A stretch of 64,000 nucleotides of DNA from Microbacterium testaceum. Its GTDB lineage: Bacteria; Actinomycetota; Actinomycetes; Actinomycetales; Microbacteriaceae. Positions 1 to 8,433 of the stretch are shown here, piece by piece. Positions within the stretch are counted from its first letter, which is position 1; each line of letters starts with the position of its first letter. Both the position numbers and the translations under genes were made by a program. A model generated the notes under the pieces. The model was not told where the DNA came from. It did not search any database and was given only the letters and a program-made list of their open reading frames with translations. The stretch lies in the NCBI RefSeq assembly GCF_006539145.1, contig NZ_BJML01000004.1, positions 185,635 through 249,634 of the forward strand, read 5' to 3'.

Positions 1-1
1 C

Positions 2-673
2 GCGGCCGGGGCCGACTACGTCGAATCCGACTGCCACCTCACCGCCGACGGCGAGGTCGTGCTGTTCCATGACGACGACCTGCAGCGGGTGGCCGGCGAC
101 CCCCGGGCGATCGCCGACGTGCGCCTGCACGAGATCGAGGAGCTGATGGCCGAGCGCGGGGGTCTCGTCACGCTCGCCCAAGCGCTCGAGGCATTCCCCG
201 AGGTGCGCTTCAACCTCGATGTGAAGGCCGCGGCCGCGGCGGCCGAGGTCGGTCGGCTCGTCGCCCCGCACACCGAGCGCGTTCTCATCACGAGTTTTTC
301 CGACGAGCGACGCCTCGACACTCTGGCCGCGACCCGGGCGGCGGGCGCCACGACGCGACCCGCCACCTCCCCCGGATCCGGGACGATCGCGCGGCTCCTG
401 GCCGCTCGCGCCCTGCGCCGGACAGGGCGTGTCCGCGGCATCCTCGACGACATCGACGCCCTTCAGATCCCCGAGCGCCAGGGACCGATCCGGGTCGTCT
501 CTCGAGGACTGATCCGCGACGCGCACGCGGCCGGTGTCGAAGTACACGTGTGGACGGTGAACGACGAGGACGACATGTCGCGCCTGCTCGACCTCGGTGT
601 CGACGGTCTGGTCACCGACCGCGCGGACGTCGCCCTCGCGCTCGTGAACAGACGGGGAACAGCATCTGTCTGA
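2..673 (+). CDS. Glycerophosphodiester phosphodiesterase, 5' end cut off
   Basis: Open from the first complete codon at base 2, so the N-terminus lies outside the window; about 223 residues remain. The visible start carries the GDPD family pattern of an E-x-D acidic pair, then H-x-T-x-DG, then the HD of 'LFHDDDL', which bind the metal and perform acid-base catalysis. The C-terminus has the expected V-W-T-V-N strand and the 'GVDGLVTDRAD' ending of the TIM barrel. The family hydrolyses glycerophosphodiesters to glycerol-3-phosphate and an alcohol. A GTG at 59 is internal, not the start. No signal peptide can be judged because of the truncation. Confidence 0.85.
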   Translation, partial: AAGADYVESDCHLTADGEVVLFHDDDLQRVAGDPRAIADVRLHEIEELMAERGGLVTLAQALEAFPEVRFNLDVKAAAAAAEVGRLVAPHTERVLITSFSDERRLDTLAATRAAGATTRPATSPGSGTIARLLAARALRRTGRVRGILDDIDALQIPERQGPIRVVSRGLIRDAHAAGVEVHVWTVNDEDDMSRLLDLGVDGLVTDRADVALALVNRRGTASV

Positions 674-710
674 GCATCCACTGTGAAACTCGTCAGGACG
701 CGCGCAGTTC

Positions 711-740
711 GAATAAAGCGCACAGGTGCGAACGTTATAC
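711..740 (+). promoter_or_regulatory. Candidate rbpA promoter, SigR-like or SigA-like
   Basis: GAAT at 711-714 and GTT at 734-736 are 19 bases apart, resembling the GGAAT-N18/19-GTT promoters of SigR-type thiol-stress sigma factors, which are known to drive rbpA in streptomycetes. TATAC at 736-740 could instead be a SigA -10, but no good -35 is seen at the right distance. The element lies 27-56 bases before the ATG. Confidence 0.3.
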
Positions 741-766
741 ATGGGGACCGACGAGAGGACCACAAA

Positions 767-1138
767 ATGGCAGACCGCAGTCTCCGCGGCATCCGACTCG
801 GCGCCCAAAGCCTCCAGAGCGAAGACGGCGTCGTGTTCCACGACCGTGCACAACACACCTATTCCTGCAGCACCTGCGGACGCGACACCGTCCTGACCTT
901 CGCTGCCGACGCCGAGGTTCCCGACGCCTGGGAGTGCCGCACCTGCGGCGCCGAGGCCCTTCTTCGCATCGGCGACGGCACGGCGACCGTCGACCACAGC
1001 GCCGACAAGGCGGCCCGCACGCACTGGGACATGCTCCTGGAGCGTCGCACCATCCCCGAACTCGAGGAACTCCTCGAAGAGCGCCTCGCCTTCGTCCGTG
1101 CTCGTCGCGGCGCGGGGAACGAGAAGCTCAGCGCCTGA
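767..1138 (+). CDS. rbpA: RNA polymerase-binding protein RbpA
   Basis: 123 residues, the usual RbpA length. RbpA is an actinobacterial transcription factor that binds RNA polymerase and the principal sigma factor and stabilises the open complex. The N-terminal 'MADRSLRG' motif, two CxxC pairs (CSTC and CRTC) forming a zinc-ribbon-like core, and the highly conserved C-terminal sigma-interacting helix 'THWDMLLERRTIPELEEL' are all present. The ATG at 767 is chosen because GAGAGG lies just upstream and because homologues begin MADRSLRG; an in-frame start at 683 would add residues with no family match. A strong terminator follows. Confidence 0.96.
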   Translation: MADRSLRGIRLGAQSLQSEDGVVFHDRAQHTYSCSTCGRDTVLTFAADAEVPDAWECRTCGAEALLRIGDGTATVDHSADKAARTHWDMLLERRTIPELEELLEERLAFVRARRGAGNEKLSA

Positions 1139-1153
1139 CGCTGACCCGCTGAT

Positions 1154-2740
1154 TCAGACGCCGGCCCCTTCGGGGGCCGGCGTCTTCTTCGTGCGTCGCG
1201 CCCGCACACCGGCGATCAGTCCGGCAGCGAGGAGCGCCGCGAGGCCACCCCACCCGAGCACCATCTTCACGGCCGGTCCGATCACGACCGCGGGGGTGAG
1301 CCCGGTACGCAGCGGCACGTCGGTCAGCATGTGACCGGCGGTGTCGGGCGGCAGAGCGTCGAGCGTCGAGCCGTCCGGGGCGATGACCTGACTCGTGCCG
1401 ACGGTCGACAGGTTGACCACCGCGCGGCCGGTCTCGATCGCGCGCATCTGCGCGAACGCGAGTTGCTGAAGGTTCTCGTCGGTGCCCCGGAAGTCCGCGT
1501 TGTTGGTCTGGAACATGTAGACCTCGGCTCCCTCGTCGGCGCCGTCCCACACGACATCGTCGTAGATCACGTCGAAGCAGATCGCGAGGCCCACGCCGAC
1601 CCCGTTCAGGTCGACCAACGGCGGCGCCGTGCCGGGCGTGTATTCGCGCCCGATGAGCCCGATCAAGTCGGGCGCGAAGGGCTCCCAGAACGAGCGGTCG
1701 GGAACGTACTCGCCGAACGGCACGGGGTGCCGCTTGTCGTACGTCGCCCCCTCGTGACCGGAAGCCGTCCACAGAAGGGACGAGTTGAAGAGGTCCGCGC
1801 CGCGTTCGGTGACGGCCGAGACGAGCAGGGGCGCGTCCATGCGTCGAGAGAGCTCGGAGAGCGCGGCCGCCGTCGCGGGGTTCGAGGTGGGATCGGAGTC
1901 GACGCCCCCCTCGGGCCACAGCAGCACGTCCATCTTCTGACCGAACAGCGGAGCGGATGCCGCGAGCTGCGCGTTCAGCACGGCGTTGCGCGTGCGCTGG
2001 TCGAAGTATCCCGCCGGGCCGTTGCCCTGCACCGCCCCCACACGGATCGAGCCCGCATCGGTGGTCGGGAACGCCGGAAGCCCCGCGAGCACCACGAGCA
2101 CCGCCGCCGCCGGAACAGCGGCGACCGGGCGGCGCAGCCGCCCCGCGCGGACGAACTCGATCACCATCGCGCAGAAGAGCACCACGAGGAAAGACAATCC
2201 CGACATGCCGACCCACGACGCGACCTCGGCGAAGGGCCCGTTCACCTGCGAGACGCCGATGCGTCCCCAGGGGAAGCCGCCGTAGGGCCAGGAGCCCACG
2301 ATCTGTTCCCGGAGGGTCCACAGGGCCGCCACGAGCGCCGGAAGAAGCACGAGGCGCCCCACGCGCCCGGGTGCGACCCGCGGCAGCCAGCGGTACGCCA
2401 GCGCGATCGGGACGGCCAGAACGGCCGTCAGCAGCGCCTCGAGCACGAACAACGCCGCCCAGGGCACGGGTCCGAGGTAGCGGGCGGTGAAGAGGAGGTT
2501 GACCGAGAAGAACGCCACCCCGAAGAGGAAGCCGATCAGCACGGCCGACCAGAACCGTCGACCGATGAGGGTCACGAGCGCCAGAGCGACGGCGGGGAAC
2601 GCCATCGGCCACCACGCCAGCGCGGGGAACGCCGTGACGAGCAGCAGTCCCGCCACCACAGCCAGGGGGGCGGCGAACGCCAGACGCAGCAGCGGCGCCG
2701 GGGTCGCCGTCGCGTCAGCGGTCGCCGAGAAGCGGCTCAT
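1154..2740 (-). CDS. lnt: Apolipoprotein N-acyltransferase
   Basis: 528 residues. It transfers the third acyl chain to the N-terminal cysteine of lipoproteins in the membrane. The first ~210 residues are hydrophobic with several membrane segments (including an 'SWPYGGFPWGRIG' loop typical of Lnt), followed by a nitrilase-like domain. The Glu-Lys-Cys triad is visible as 'LLWPEGGV', 'YDKRHPVPFGEY' and 'LAICFDVIYDD'. A last membrane helix precedes a basic tail. Its ATG overlaps the stop of helY by four bases (ATGA), so it is translated as the last gene of the long minus-strand train. Confidence 0.93.
   Translation of the reverse strand: MSRFSATADATATPAPLLRLAFAAPLAVVAGLLLVTAFPALAWWPMAFPAVALALVTLIGRRFWSAVLIGFLFGVAFFSVNLLFTARYLGPVPWAALFVLEALLTAVLAVPIALAYRWLPRVAPGRVGRLVLLPALVAALWTLREQIVGSWPYGGFPWGRIGVSQVNGPFAEVASWVGMSGLSFLVVLFCAMVIEFVRAGRLRRPVAAVPAAAVLVVLAGLPAFPTTDAGSIRVGAVQGNGPAGYFDQRTRNAVLNAQLAASAPLFGQKMDVLLWPEGGVDSDPTSNPATAAALSELSRRMDAPLLVSAVTERGADLFNSSLLWTASGHEGATYDKRHPVPFGEYVPDRSFWEPFAPDLIGLIGREYTPGTAPPLVDLNGVGVGLAICFDVIYDDVVWDGADEGAEVYMFQTNNADFRGTDENLQQLAFAQMRAIETGRAVVNLSTVGTSQVIAPDGSTLDALPPDTAGHMLTDVPLRTGLTPAVVIGPAVKMVLGWGGLAALLAAGLIAGVRARRTKKTPAPEGAGV
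1157..1184. terminator. Bidirectional terminator, 12-bp stem with TTCG loop
   Basis: A perfect 12-bp inverted repeat (GACGCCGGCCCC / GGGGCCGGCGTC) closes on a TTCG tetraloop and is followed by a pyrimidine-rich TTCTTC. It sits between the convergent rbpA and lnt genes and overlaps the last codons of lnt, so it can end both transcription units. Confidence 0.85.
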
Positions 2741-5220
2741 GCCGAGGTATACGCCACGATGCCGCGGCGAACCGCGTCGAGCGCCGTGCGAGCGGTCTTG
2801 GCGAGCTTCGGCTCGGCCACGAGCGAGATCTGGTCGAGCAGGTCGATCGTCTGCTTCGCCCAGCGGACGAAGTCGCCCGCCGCCATGTCGGCGAGCGTCA
2901 GCACGCTGTCGAGCGGGAGACCCTTCGCCCACGCGTGCATCGCCGGCGCGAGACCCGACGCGGGCGACTCGGAGCCCGGCAGACGGTGGTCGCGTTCGAG
3001 GTCGTCGAGCTCTTGCCACAACGTCTGCGTGGCGTCCAAGGCCACCCGGAAGGCACCGCGCGGCAGACCGCGCTCCCCGGGGCCGGCCTCGTCGCGCCGC
3101 GGTTCGTACACGAGGCAACACGCGAGGGCCGCGAGCGAGGGGCCGTCCAGCCCCTCCCACAGACCCTGGCGCAGCGACTCCGCCACGAGCAGATCGCGCT
3201 CGCCGTAGATGCGGCGCATCGTGCGCCCGGCGGGCGTCAGCACGGTGGCGCCGTCGTCCTCGATCGCCACGTACTCGAGGGTCGCGAGCACCTCGACCAC
3301 ACGGTCGAAGACGCGCGCGACGGTGCCCGTGCGCTGATCGATCTGGTGGCGGGTCTTGTCGGTGGTGCGCTTGAGCTTCCAGTACCGCTCCGCCCAGCGC
3401 GCGTGCGACTCGCGATCGGGGCACGAATTGCAGGGATGCCGCTGCATCCGCTTGCGCAGCGACTGGATCTGCTGCTGTCGCTCGTCGCGCAGGCGGCGGG
3501 GCGCCGTGGCATCCCGTCGATTGATCTTCTCGAGGTCGCTCAGCTCGCGGCGGATCGTGGAGTACTCGCGGAAGTCGCCGCGGTCGCACGTCATGGCCTT
3601 CTCGTAGCCGGCGAGCGATTCCTCGGCCTCTTTCACCTGGCGGGCGAGGCCGACGACCGAACGATCGGCCTGGAACTGCGCGAACGACGACTCGAGGATC
3701 TCGCGGGCACGGGCGCGGCCGAACTGATCGATGAGGTTGACGGCCATGTTGTACGTGGGCCGGAAGCTCGAGTTGAGCGGATACGTACGCCGAGATGCGA
3801 GGGCGGCGACCGATTGGGGGTCGAGTCCCTCGGTGAACTGCACGACGGCGTGGCCCTCGACGTCGATGCCGCGGCGACCGGCGCGACCCGTGAGCTGCGT
3901 GTACTCCCCCGACGTGATCGCGACGCGGGCCTCGCCGTTGAACTTCTCGAGCTTCTCGAGCACGACCGTCCGCGCGGGCATGTTGATGCCGAGGGCGAGG
4001 GTCTCGGTCGCGAAAACGACCTTCACGAGCTTGCGGCGGAAGAGTTCCTCGACGACCTCTTTGAATGCCGGGAGCAGTCCCGCATGGTGAGACGCCATGC
4101 CGCGCTCGAGGTTGTCGCGCCACTCCCAGAAGTGCAGAACGGCGAGATCTTCGTCTTTGAGCGTGAAGGTCAGCTCGTCGACGATCTGGCGGATCTCGAC
4201 GCGCTCTTCGGCCGAGGTCAGGCGCACGTTCGCGCGACGCAGCTGCTGCACCGCCGCATCGCATCCGGCACGGCTGAAGATGAAGAAGATCGCGGGGAGC
4301 AGGTGGTTGCGCTGCAGCAGCTCGACGACCTCGGGGCGGTCGATGCGCTCGATGCGCGGCCCCTGCTGGGCGCGCAGAGGCTTGTGGCCGCCGCGGCGCT
4401 GGTGCGCGTGGCGCGGGCCGCCCGCGTGACGCTGGGAGCGATACTCCTGGGCACGTCGGTTGTTCTCGTACCCGCCGGCGTTGCCTCCGCGGATGCGCAG
4501 GAGCTCCTGATTCACCTGGGCCGTGGCGACCCCCGCGCGATCGTCGAACAGGGGCAGCAGATCGCCCCGGACCAGAACGTGCTGCTCGAGCGGCACGGGT
4601 CGGGTCTCCGACACGATCACCTCGGTGTCGCCGCGCACGGTGTCGAGCCAATCGCCGAACTCCTCGGCATTCGAGACGGTTGCCGACAGTGACACGAGCT
4701 TCACCGACGGCGGGAGGTGGATGATGACTTCCTCCCACACCGCCCCGCGGAAACGGTCGGCCAGGTAGTGCACCTCGTCCATCACGACGAAGCGCAGGCC
4801 GCGGAGGGCCGGCGAATCGGCGTAGAGCATGTTGCGCAGCACCTCGGTCGTCATCACGACGATGCGTGCCGAGGCGTTGATGTTCGTGTCTCCGGTCAGC
4901 AGGCCCACCTCGTCGTCGCCGTAGACCTCCTGCAGCTCGTGGAACTTCTGGTTGGACAGCGCTTTGATGGGGGTCGTATAGAACGCCTTGTCACCGGGCT
5001 CGAGCATCGCGAGATGGATGGCGAACTCGCCGACGATCGTCTTACCGGCCCCGGTGGGGGCGGCCACCAGCACACTTCGGCCGTCCTCGAGGGCGTGGCA
5101 TCCGGCGATCTGGAAGTCGTCGAGCTCGAAGCGCTGCATCTCGGCGAAGTCCGCCGTGTGCGGGTGCGTGGACCGGGCGGCGGCGCGAGCGAAACGCTCG
5201 GCCGGACTGGGGGAACTCAC
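2737..5220 (-). CDS. helY: DEAD/DEAH-box helicase, HelY/Mtr4-Ski2-like
   Basis: 827 residues, Ski2-like superfamily 2 RNA helicase. Walker A is APTGAGKT (54-61), Walker B is DEVH (148-151), motif III is SATVSN, and motif VI is the 'QLTGRAGRRG' stretch. A charged, Gly/Arg/His-rich insertion of about 40 residues lies between the two RecA domains, and a DSHCT-like C-terminal domain follows. A small cysteine motif, 'HPCNSCPD', occurs in the insert region. Starts at a GTG that overlaps the tatC stop by four bases. The pair tatC-helY is conserved in mycobacteria. Role in RNA processing is inferred from family. Confidence 0.9.
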   Translation of the reverse strand: MSSPSPAERFARAAARSTHPHTADFAEMQRFELDDFQIAGCHALEDGRSVLVAAPTGAGKTIVGEFAIHLAMLEPGDKAFYTTPIKALSNQKFHELQEVYGDDEVGLLTGDTNINASARIVVMTTEVLRNMLYADSPALRGLRFVVMDEVHYLADRFRGAVWEEVIIHLPPSVKLVSLSATVSNAEEFGDWLDTVRGDTEVIVSETRPVPLEQHVLVRGDLLPLFDDRAGVATAQVNQELLRIRGGNAGGYENNRRAQEYRSQRHAGGPRHAHQRRGGHKPLRAQQGPRIERIDRPEVVELLQRNHLLPAIFFIFSRAGCDAAVQQLRRANVRLTSAEERVEIRQIVDELTFTLKDEDLAVLHFWEWRDNLERGMASHHAGLLPAFKEVVEELFRRKLVKVVFATETLALGINMPARTVVLEKLEKFNGEARVAITSGEYTQLTGRAGRRGIDVEGHAVVQFTEGLDPQSVAALASRRTYPLNSSFRPTYNMAVNLIDQFGRARAREILESSFAQFQADRSVVGLARQVKEAEESLAGYEKAMTCDRGDFREYSTIRRELSDLEKINRRDATAPRRLRDERQQQIQSLRKRMQRHPCNSCPDRESHARWAERYWKLKRTTDKTRHQIDQRTGTVARVFDRVVEVLATLEYVAIEDDGATVLTPAGRTMRRIYGERDLLVAESLRQGLWEGLDGPSLAALACCLVYEPRRDEAGPGERGLPRGAFRVALDATQTLWQELDDLERDHRLPGSESPASGLAPAMHAWAKGLPLDSVLTLADMAAGDFVRWAKQTIDLLDQISLVAEPKLAKTARTALDAVRRGIVAYTSA

Positions 5221-6038
5221 GCGATGGGCCCCGACGGCATCTCGGCCGCGGCGAGGCGGCGGGCCTTGCGCCGGTCGAAGAGCAGCGACACCCCGGCCGC
5301 AGCGAAGAACAGGACGGTCAGGATGCCGGCCAGCATCAGCATGCTGATGATGTCGGCCGCGGGGGTAGCCAGCGCCGAGAACAGGGTCGCGATGAGGATG
5401 GCGACGCGCCAGCCCTTGAGGATCGCCTTGCCGCTCATGATGCCGGCGACGTTCAGCGCGACCAGGAACACCGGAAGCACGAAGGCGACGCCCACGACGA
5501 TCATCAGCTTGAAAACGAAGTCGTAGTAGTCGACCGCGTTGTAGAAGTTGACGCCGCCCTCGGGGGTGAAGCCCCACATGAGCTCGATCACGTGCGGGAC
5601 GATCAGCAGTCCCACCCAGCAGCCCACGAAGAAGAGCGGGACCGCGGATGCCACGAACCCGACCGTGTAACGGATCTCTTTGCGCGTGAGCCCGGGCATG
5701 ATGAACGCCCAGATCTGCCAGAGCCACACCGGCGCCGACAGGAAGATGCCGATCGAGAACGCGATGCGCATGCGCAGGTCGAACGCCGATGTCACCGAGG
5801 TGAAGTTCAGCGCCGAGAAGTCGTCGCCGCGCCGCTCCGCGATCACGCGGATGGGCTCGGTGATGAGGTGGATGATCGGGTCGGTGATGATGAAGGCCAC
5901 CACCATGCCGACCACGAGCGCGAGCGCCGCGATCATGAGCCGCTTGCGCAGCTCGACCAGGTGCGCGCCGATCGACATGCGCTTGTCGCGCCGCGGCCCT
6001 TCGGGCACGTCGATCCGCGGCGGTCCTGCCGTCGCCAC
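5217..6038 (-). CDS. tatC: Sec-independent protein translocase TatC
   Basis: 273 residues with six predicted membrane segments. It is the receptor of the twin-arginine pathway that exports folded proteins. The family signature 'HLVELRKRLM' near residue 27 begins the first transmembrane segment, and the conserved Phe/Pro-rich loops ('PVWLWQIWAFIMPGL') are present. It lies 3 bases after tatA and overlaps helY. A GTG at 6038 is used; an internal ATG ('MSIGAHL') about 20 codons later is a possible alternative. No tatB is next to it, which is common in this family of bacteria. Confidence 0.95.
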   Translation of the reverse strand: MATAGPPRIDVPEGPRRDKRMSIGAHLVELRKRLMIAALALVVGMVVAFIITDPIIHLITEPIRVIAERRGDDFSALNFTSVTSAFDLRMRIAFSIGIFLSAPVWLWQIWAFIMPGLTRKEIRYTVGFVASAVPLFFVGCWVGLLIVPHVIELMWGFTPEGGVNFYNAVDYYDFVFKLMIVVGVAFVLPVFLVALNVAGIMSGKAILKGWRVAILIATLFSALATPAADIISMLMLAGILTVLFFAAAGVSLLFDRRKARRLAAAEMPSGPIA

Positions 6039-6041
6039 GGG

Positions 6042-6293
6042 TTAGACGGTGGGGTCGGTCGACCTGCGCGGCTCGGGGGCGACGGTCGGCGTCGTGCCGA
6101 TGTCGGTGGCGCGCGGGGCTTCGGATGCGGCGGCGACCTCGTCGTCGCGCTTCATCTCCTTCATCTCACTCTTGAAGACGCGTGCCGACTGACCCATGCT
6201 CTTGGCGAGAGCGGGGAGCTTGGCGGCACCGAACAGAAGAAGGATGACAGCGAGAACGATCAGCAGGTGCCATCCGGTCAAACCCTGGAACAT
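6042..6293 (-). CDS. tatA: Sec-independent protein translocase TatA
   Basis: 83 residues. One N-terminal membrane helix ('GWHLLIVLAVILLLFGAAKLPALA') with the conserved F-G hinge leads into an amphipathic helix ('SMGQSARVFKSEMKEM') and an unstructured charged tail. This is the pore-forming or membrane-thinning partner of TatC. It is followed immediately by tatC and preceded 88 bases upstream by pafC. Confidence 0.95.
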   Translation of the reverse strand: MFQGLTGWHLLIVLAVILLLFGAAKLPALAKSMGQSARVFKSEMKEMKRDDEVAAASEAPRATDIGTTPTVAPEPRRSTDPTV

Positions 6294-6381
6294 GTCGACT
6301 CCTCGTCTCGTTCGGGCGGTTCTTCAGTCTAACCCGGGCGATGGTGCTGTGCTCCGACGCGCGGGAACCCTGCGGGATCGG

Positions 6382-7356
6382 TCAGGATTCGTGCGCGTAC
6401 TGCGCGAGCCCCGCGGACGCCCAGGCTGCGGCCGCGCGCCGCGCCCCCGCGGGCTCCAACAGCTCGACCTCTCCCCCGCGACGCGCCGCGAGCCGCTTGA
6501 GGCTCTGCTCGTCGGCCAGACGGAGCGAGGCAACGACCCGGCCGCCGTCGGCCTCCTCGACCTCGGCGCGCTCGAGGTAGTCGGACAGCAGGGGCGCCAC
6601 CTCGCGCGGAAAACGGAAGCGCGCGACGACCTCGTCGTCGGCCGGCGCGAACAGCTCGGGCACCGGGTCGGCGCCGTGTACGGCCGGGATGTCGGTGACA
6701 CGGGCCTCGCTCACACGGTCGAGGTGGAAAGTACGCACGGCCTGACGAAGATGATCCCAGCCCTGCAGGTACCACTGGCCGTTCGCGATGTGCACCTTGA
6801 TCGGGTCGACCGTGCGGGTGATGGGCTCGGCGCCGGGGGCGCGATAGGTGAAGGTCACCGCGACGCGGGAGCGAAGAGCCTCGTCGACCACGTCGCGGAC
6901 GCCGTCGACGGGGCCGGGGGCGACGATGACCGCCGCCGGGGCGGCTGCTGCTCCCCGCGCGAGCTTCGACAGAAGCCCCGTGACGAGTTCGCTGTCGCCG
7001 AAGCCCGGCAAGCTTCGTGCCAGCTGGAGTCCGGCCAGCAGAGCGGCCGCCTCGCGGGCGGTCAGGCGCGGGGACCGCTCCAACCCCACGGTGTTCGTGA
7101 TGGCGATCACGTCGTCGCGATCGAGCAGATCCCAGTCGATGTCGAAGAGGTCGTGCGGAAGCTGCCAGTACCCCCGTTCGCCCGGGAGGCCGATCACCGT
7201 CAGACGCTCGACCATCGCGCGCATCTGTTCGGGAGCGACCTCGAACTCGGCGGCGGCCTCGGTCACCGAGACCTCGCCCTTACCCAGCAGGTAGGGCACC
7301 AGTTGCAGCAGAAGCGCCGCGCGGTCGAGTGCGGCGACAGGACGATCGTCGCTCAC
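6382..7356 (-). CDS. pafC: WYL-domain transcription factor PafC
   Basis: 324 residues: an N-terminal winged-helix DNA-binding region, a central WYL domain ('NGQWYLQGWDHLRQAVRTFHLDRV', about residues 190-215) and a C-terminal WCX extension. In mycobacteria PafB and PafC form a heterodimer that switches on the LexA/RecA-independent DNA-damage response, with the WYL domain sensing single-stranded DNA. The GTG start overlaps the pafB stop by four bases, so the two proteins are made in a coupled way. It ends 88 bases before tatA. Confidence 0.9.
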   Translation of the reverse strand: MSDDRPVAALDRAALLLQLVPYLLGKGEVSVTEAAAEFEVAPEQMRAMVERLTVIGLPGERGYWQLPHDLFDIDWDLLDRDDVIAITNTVGLERSPRLTAREAAALLAGLQLARSLPGFGDSELVTGLLSKLARGAAAAPAAVIVAPGPVDGVRDVVDEALRSRVAVTFTYRAPGAEPITRTVDPIKVHIANGQWYLQGWDHLRQAVRTFHLDRVSEARVTDIPAVHGADPVPELFAPADDEVVARFRFPREVAPLLSDYLERAEVEEADGGRVVASLRLADEQSLKRLAARRGGEVELLEPAGARRAAAAWASAGLAQYAHES

Positions 7357-8345
7357 GGAGCACCCCCGTGCAGGGCCACCGTCGCTTCGAGTCGGCGGAT
7401 CACCTCGGTGCGCAGGTCGGCGGGCTCGACCACGCGCACCTCGGGGCCGTACGAGGCGAGCTCGTCGGCGAAGACGTGGAGATCCACGTAGGGCACGCGG
7501 ATCCCCTGGGGCGCCTGTTCGGCGCGGCGGTCCAGGCGCAGGGCGGCCTCCGTGCCGGGGTGCACCTCGAGCAGAGCGCGTTGACGGGCGGCGACGGCAC
7601 GCAGACCGTCGAGCGCTCGTTCGCCCGCGCCCTCGCGTAGCGCGGCGGGGAAGCTCTTGCGCAGGATCGTCACCTCGCCGACGATCCGCGAGAGAAGGAA
7701 CGTGCGGTCGGCGTCGACATTGAGGTCGTAGCCGTAGACGTGCCACCGCGCCTCGTACTCCACGAGCGCGAGAGGCTGCACGCGTCGCTCCCGCGGGCGC
7801 GCCTCACCCGGGCGCAGATAGGTGAAGGTCACGACGCGGCTCTGCTCGATCGCCCGTTGCAGAGCGGCGAACGAAGCGTCGCGCACGCGGATGCGCGGGG
7901 AGTACCCGATGATCGGCTCGTCGACGGCGATGCCGAGGGCACGGATCTTGCGCAGACCGCTGCGCGCATCGGCCGAGAGCGACTCGGTCCCCCACACGCC
8001 GCCCGCGATGTTCAGCAGCGCGACCTCGGCGGGGCTGAAGGTGATGTCCTCCGGGAGGGCGTACTCGGCGGTCGGCACGCGGTAGCGCGCCTCGCGGAGG
8101 TCGTCGGGATCCGCACGATTGCCGATCGTCTCGATCGGAACGCCGAGACCGCGCAGGCTCTCTTTGTCGCGCTCGAACATCTTCTCGAGCGCGTCCTTCG
8201 ACGCGCCCGCTTCGAGCTGCTCCCGGTAACCGGCCACCGACGACAGGATCGTGTCTTTCGTCAGCCCCTGCTCGGTCGCCATGAGGGCGACGACGAGGTT
8301 CACCAGACGCTCCTCGGGAGCGTTGCGGGAGACGGTGGCGGGCAC
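7353..8345 (-). CDS. pafB: WYL-domain transcription factor PafB
   Basis: 330 residues with the same architecture as its downstream partner PafC: an N-terminal helix-turn-helix ('ERLVNLVVALMATEQGLTKDTI'), a WYL domain ('EYEARWHVYGYDLNVDADRTFLLSRI', about 185-210) and a C-terminal extension. It begins with GTG. Position directly before pafC and the tat genes matches the mycobacterial order pafB-pafC-tatA-tatC-helY. It lies 88 bases downstream of the FKBP lipoprotein gene. Confidence 0.9.
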   Translation of the reverse strand: MPATVSRNAPEERLVNLVVALMATEQGLTKDTILSSVAGYREQLEAGASKDALEKMFERDKESLRGLGVPIETIGNRADPDDLREARYRVPTAEYALPEDITFSPAEVALLNIAGGVWGTESLSADARSGLRKIRALGIAVDEPIIGYSPRIRVRDASFAALQRAIEQSRVVTFTYLRPGEARPRERRVQPLALVEYEARWHVYGYDLNVDADRTFLLSRIVGEVTILRKSFPAALREGAGERALDGLRAVAARQRALLEVHPGTEAALRLDRRAEQAPQGIRVPYVDLHVFADELASYGPEVRVVEPADLRTEVIRRLEATVALHGGAP

Positions 8346-8433
8346 CCGCCCATCCTAGGCGTCGAGCGTCCAGCCGGTGCAGAGCGGTGCGTTCGCCGAC
8401 CGCGCTGACGCCGATCGGATCAGCGGATGCCGA

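Noticed and set aside
683..766. N-terminal extension of RbpA from an ATG at 683
   Set aside because: All RbpA homologues start at MADRSLRG, the ATG at 767 has a good ribosome-binding site, and the extension contains the likely promoter.
1331..4692. Long plus-strand reading frames antisense to lnt and helY
   Set aside because: They are rich in Arg, Gly, His and Pro, show no family motifs and lie opposite clear genes; they arise from high G+C.
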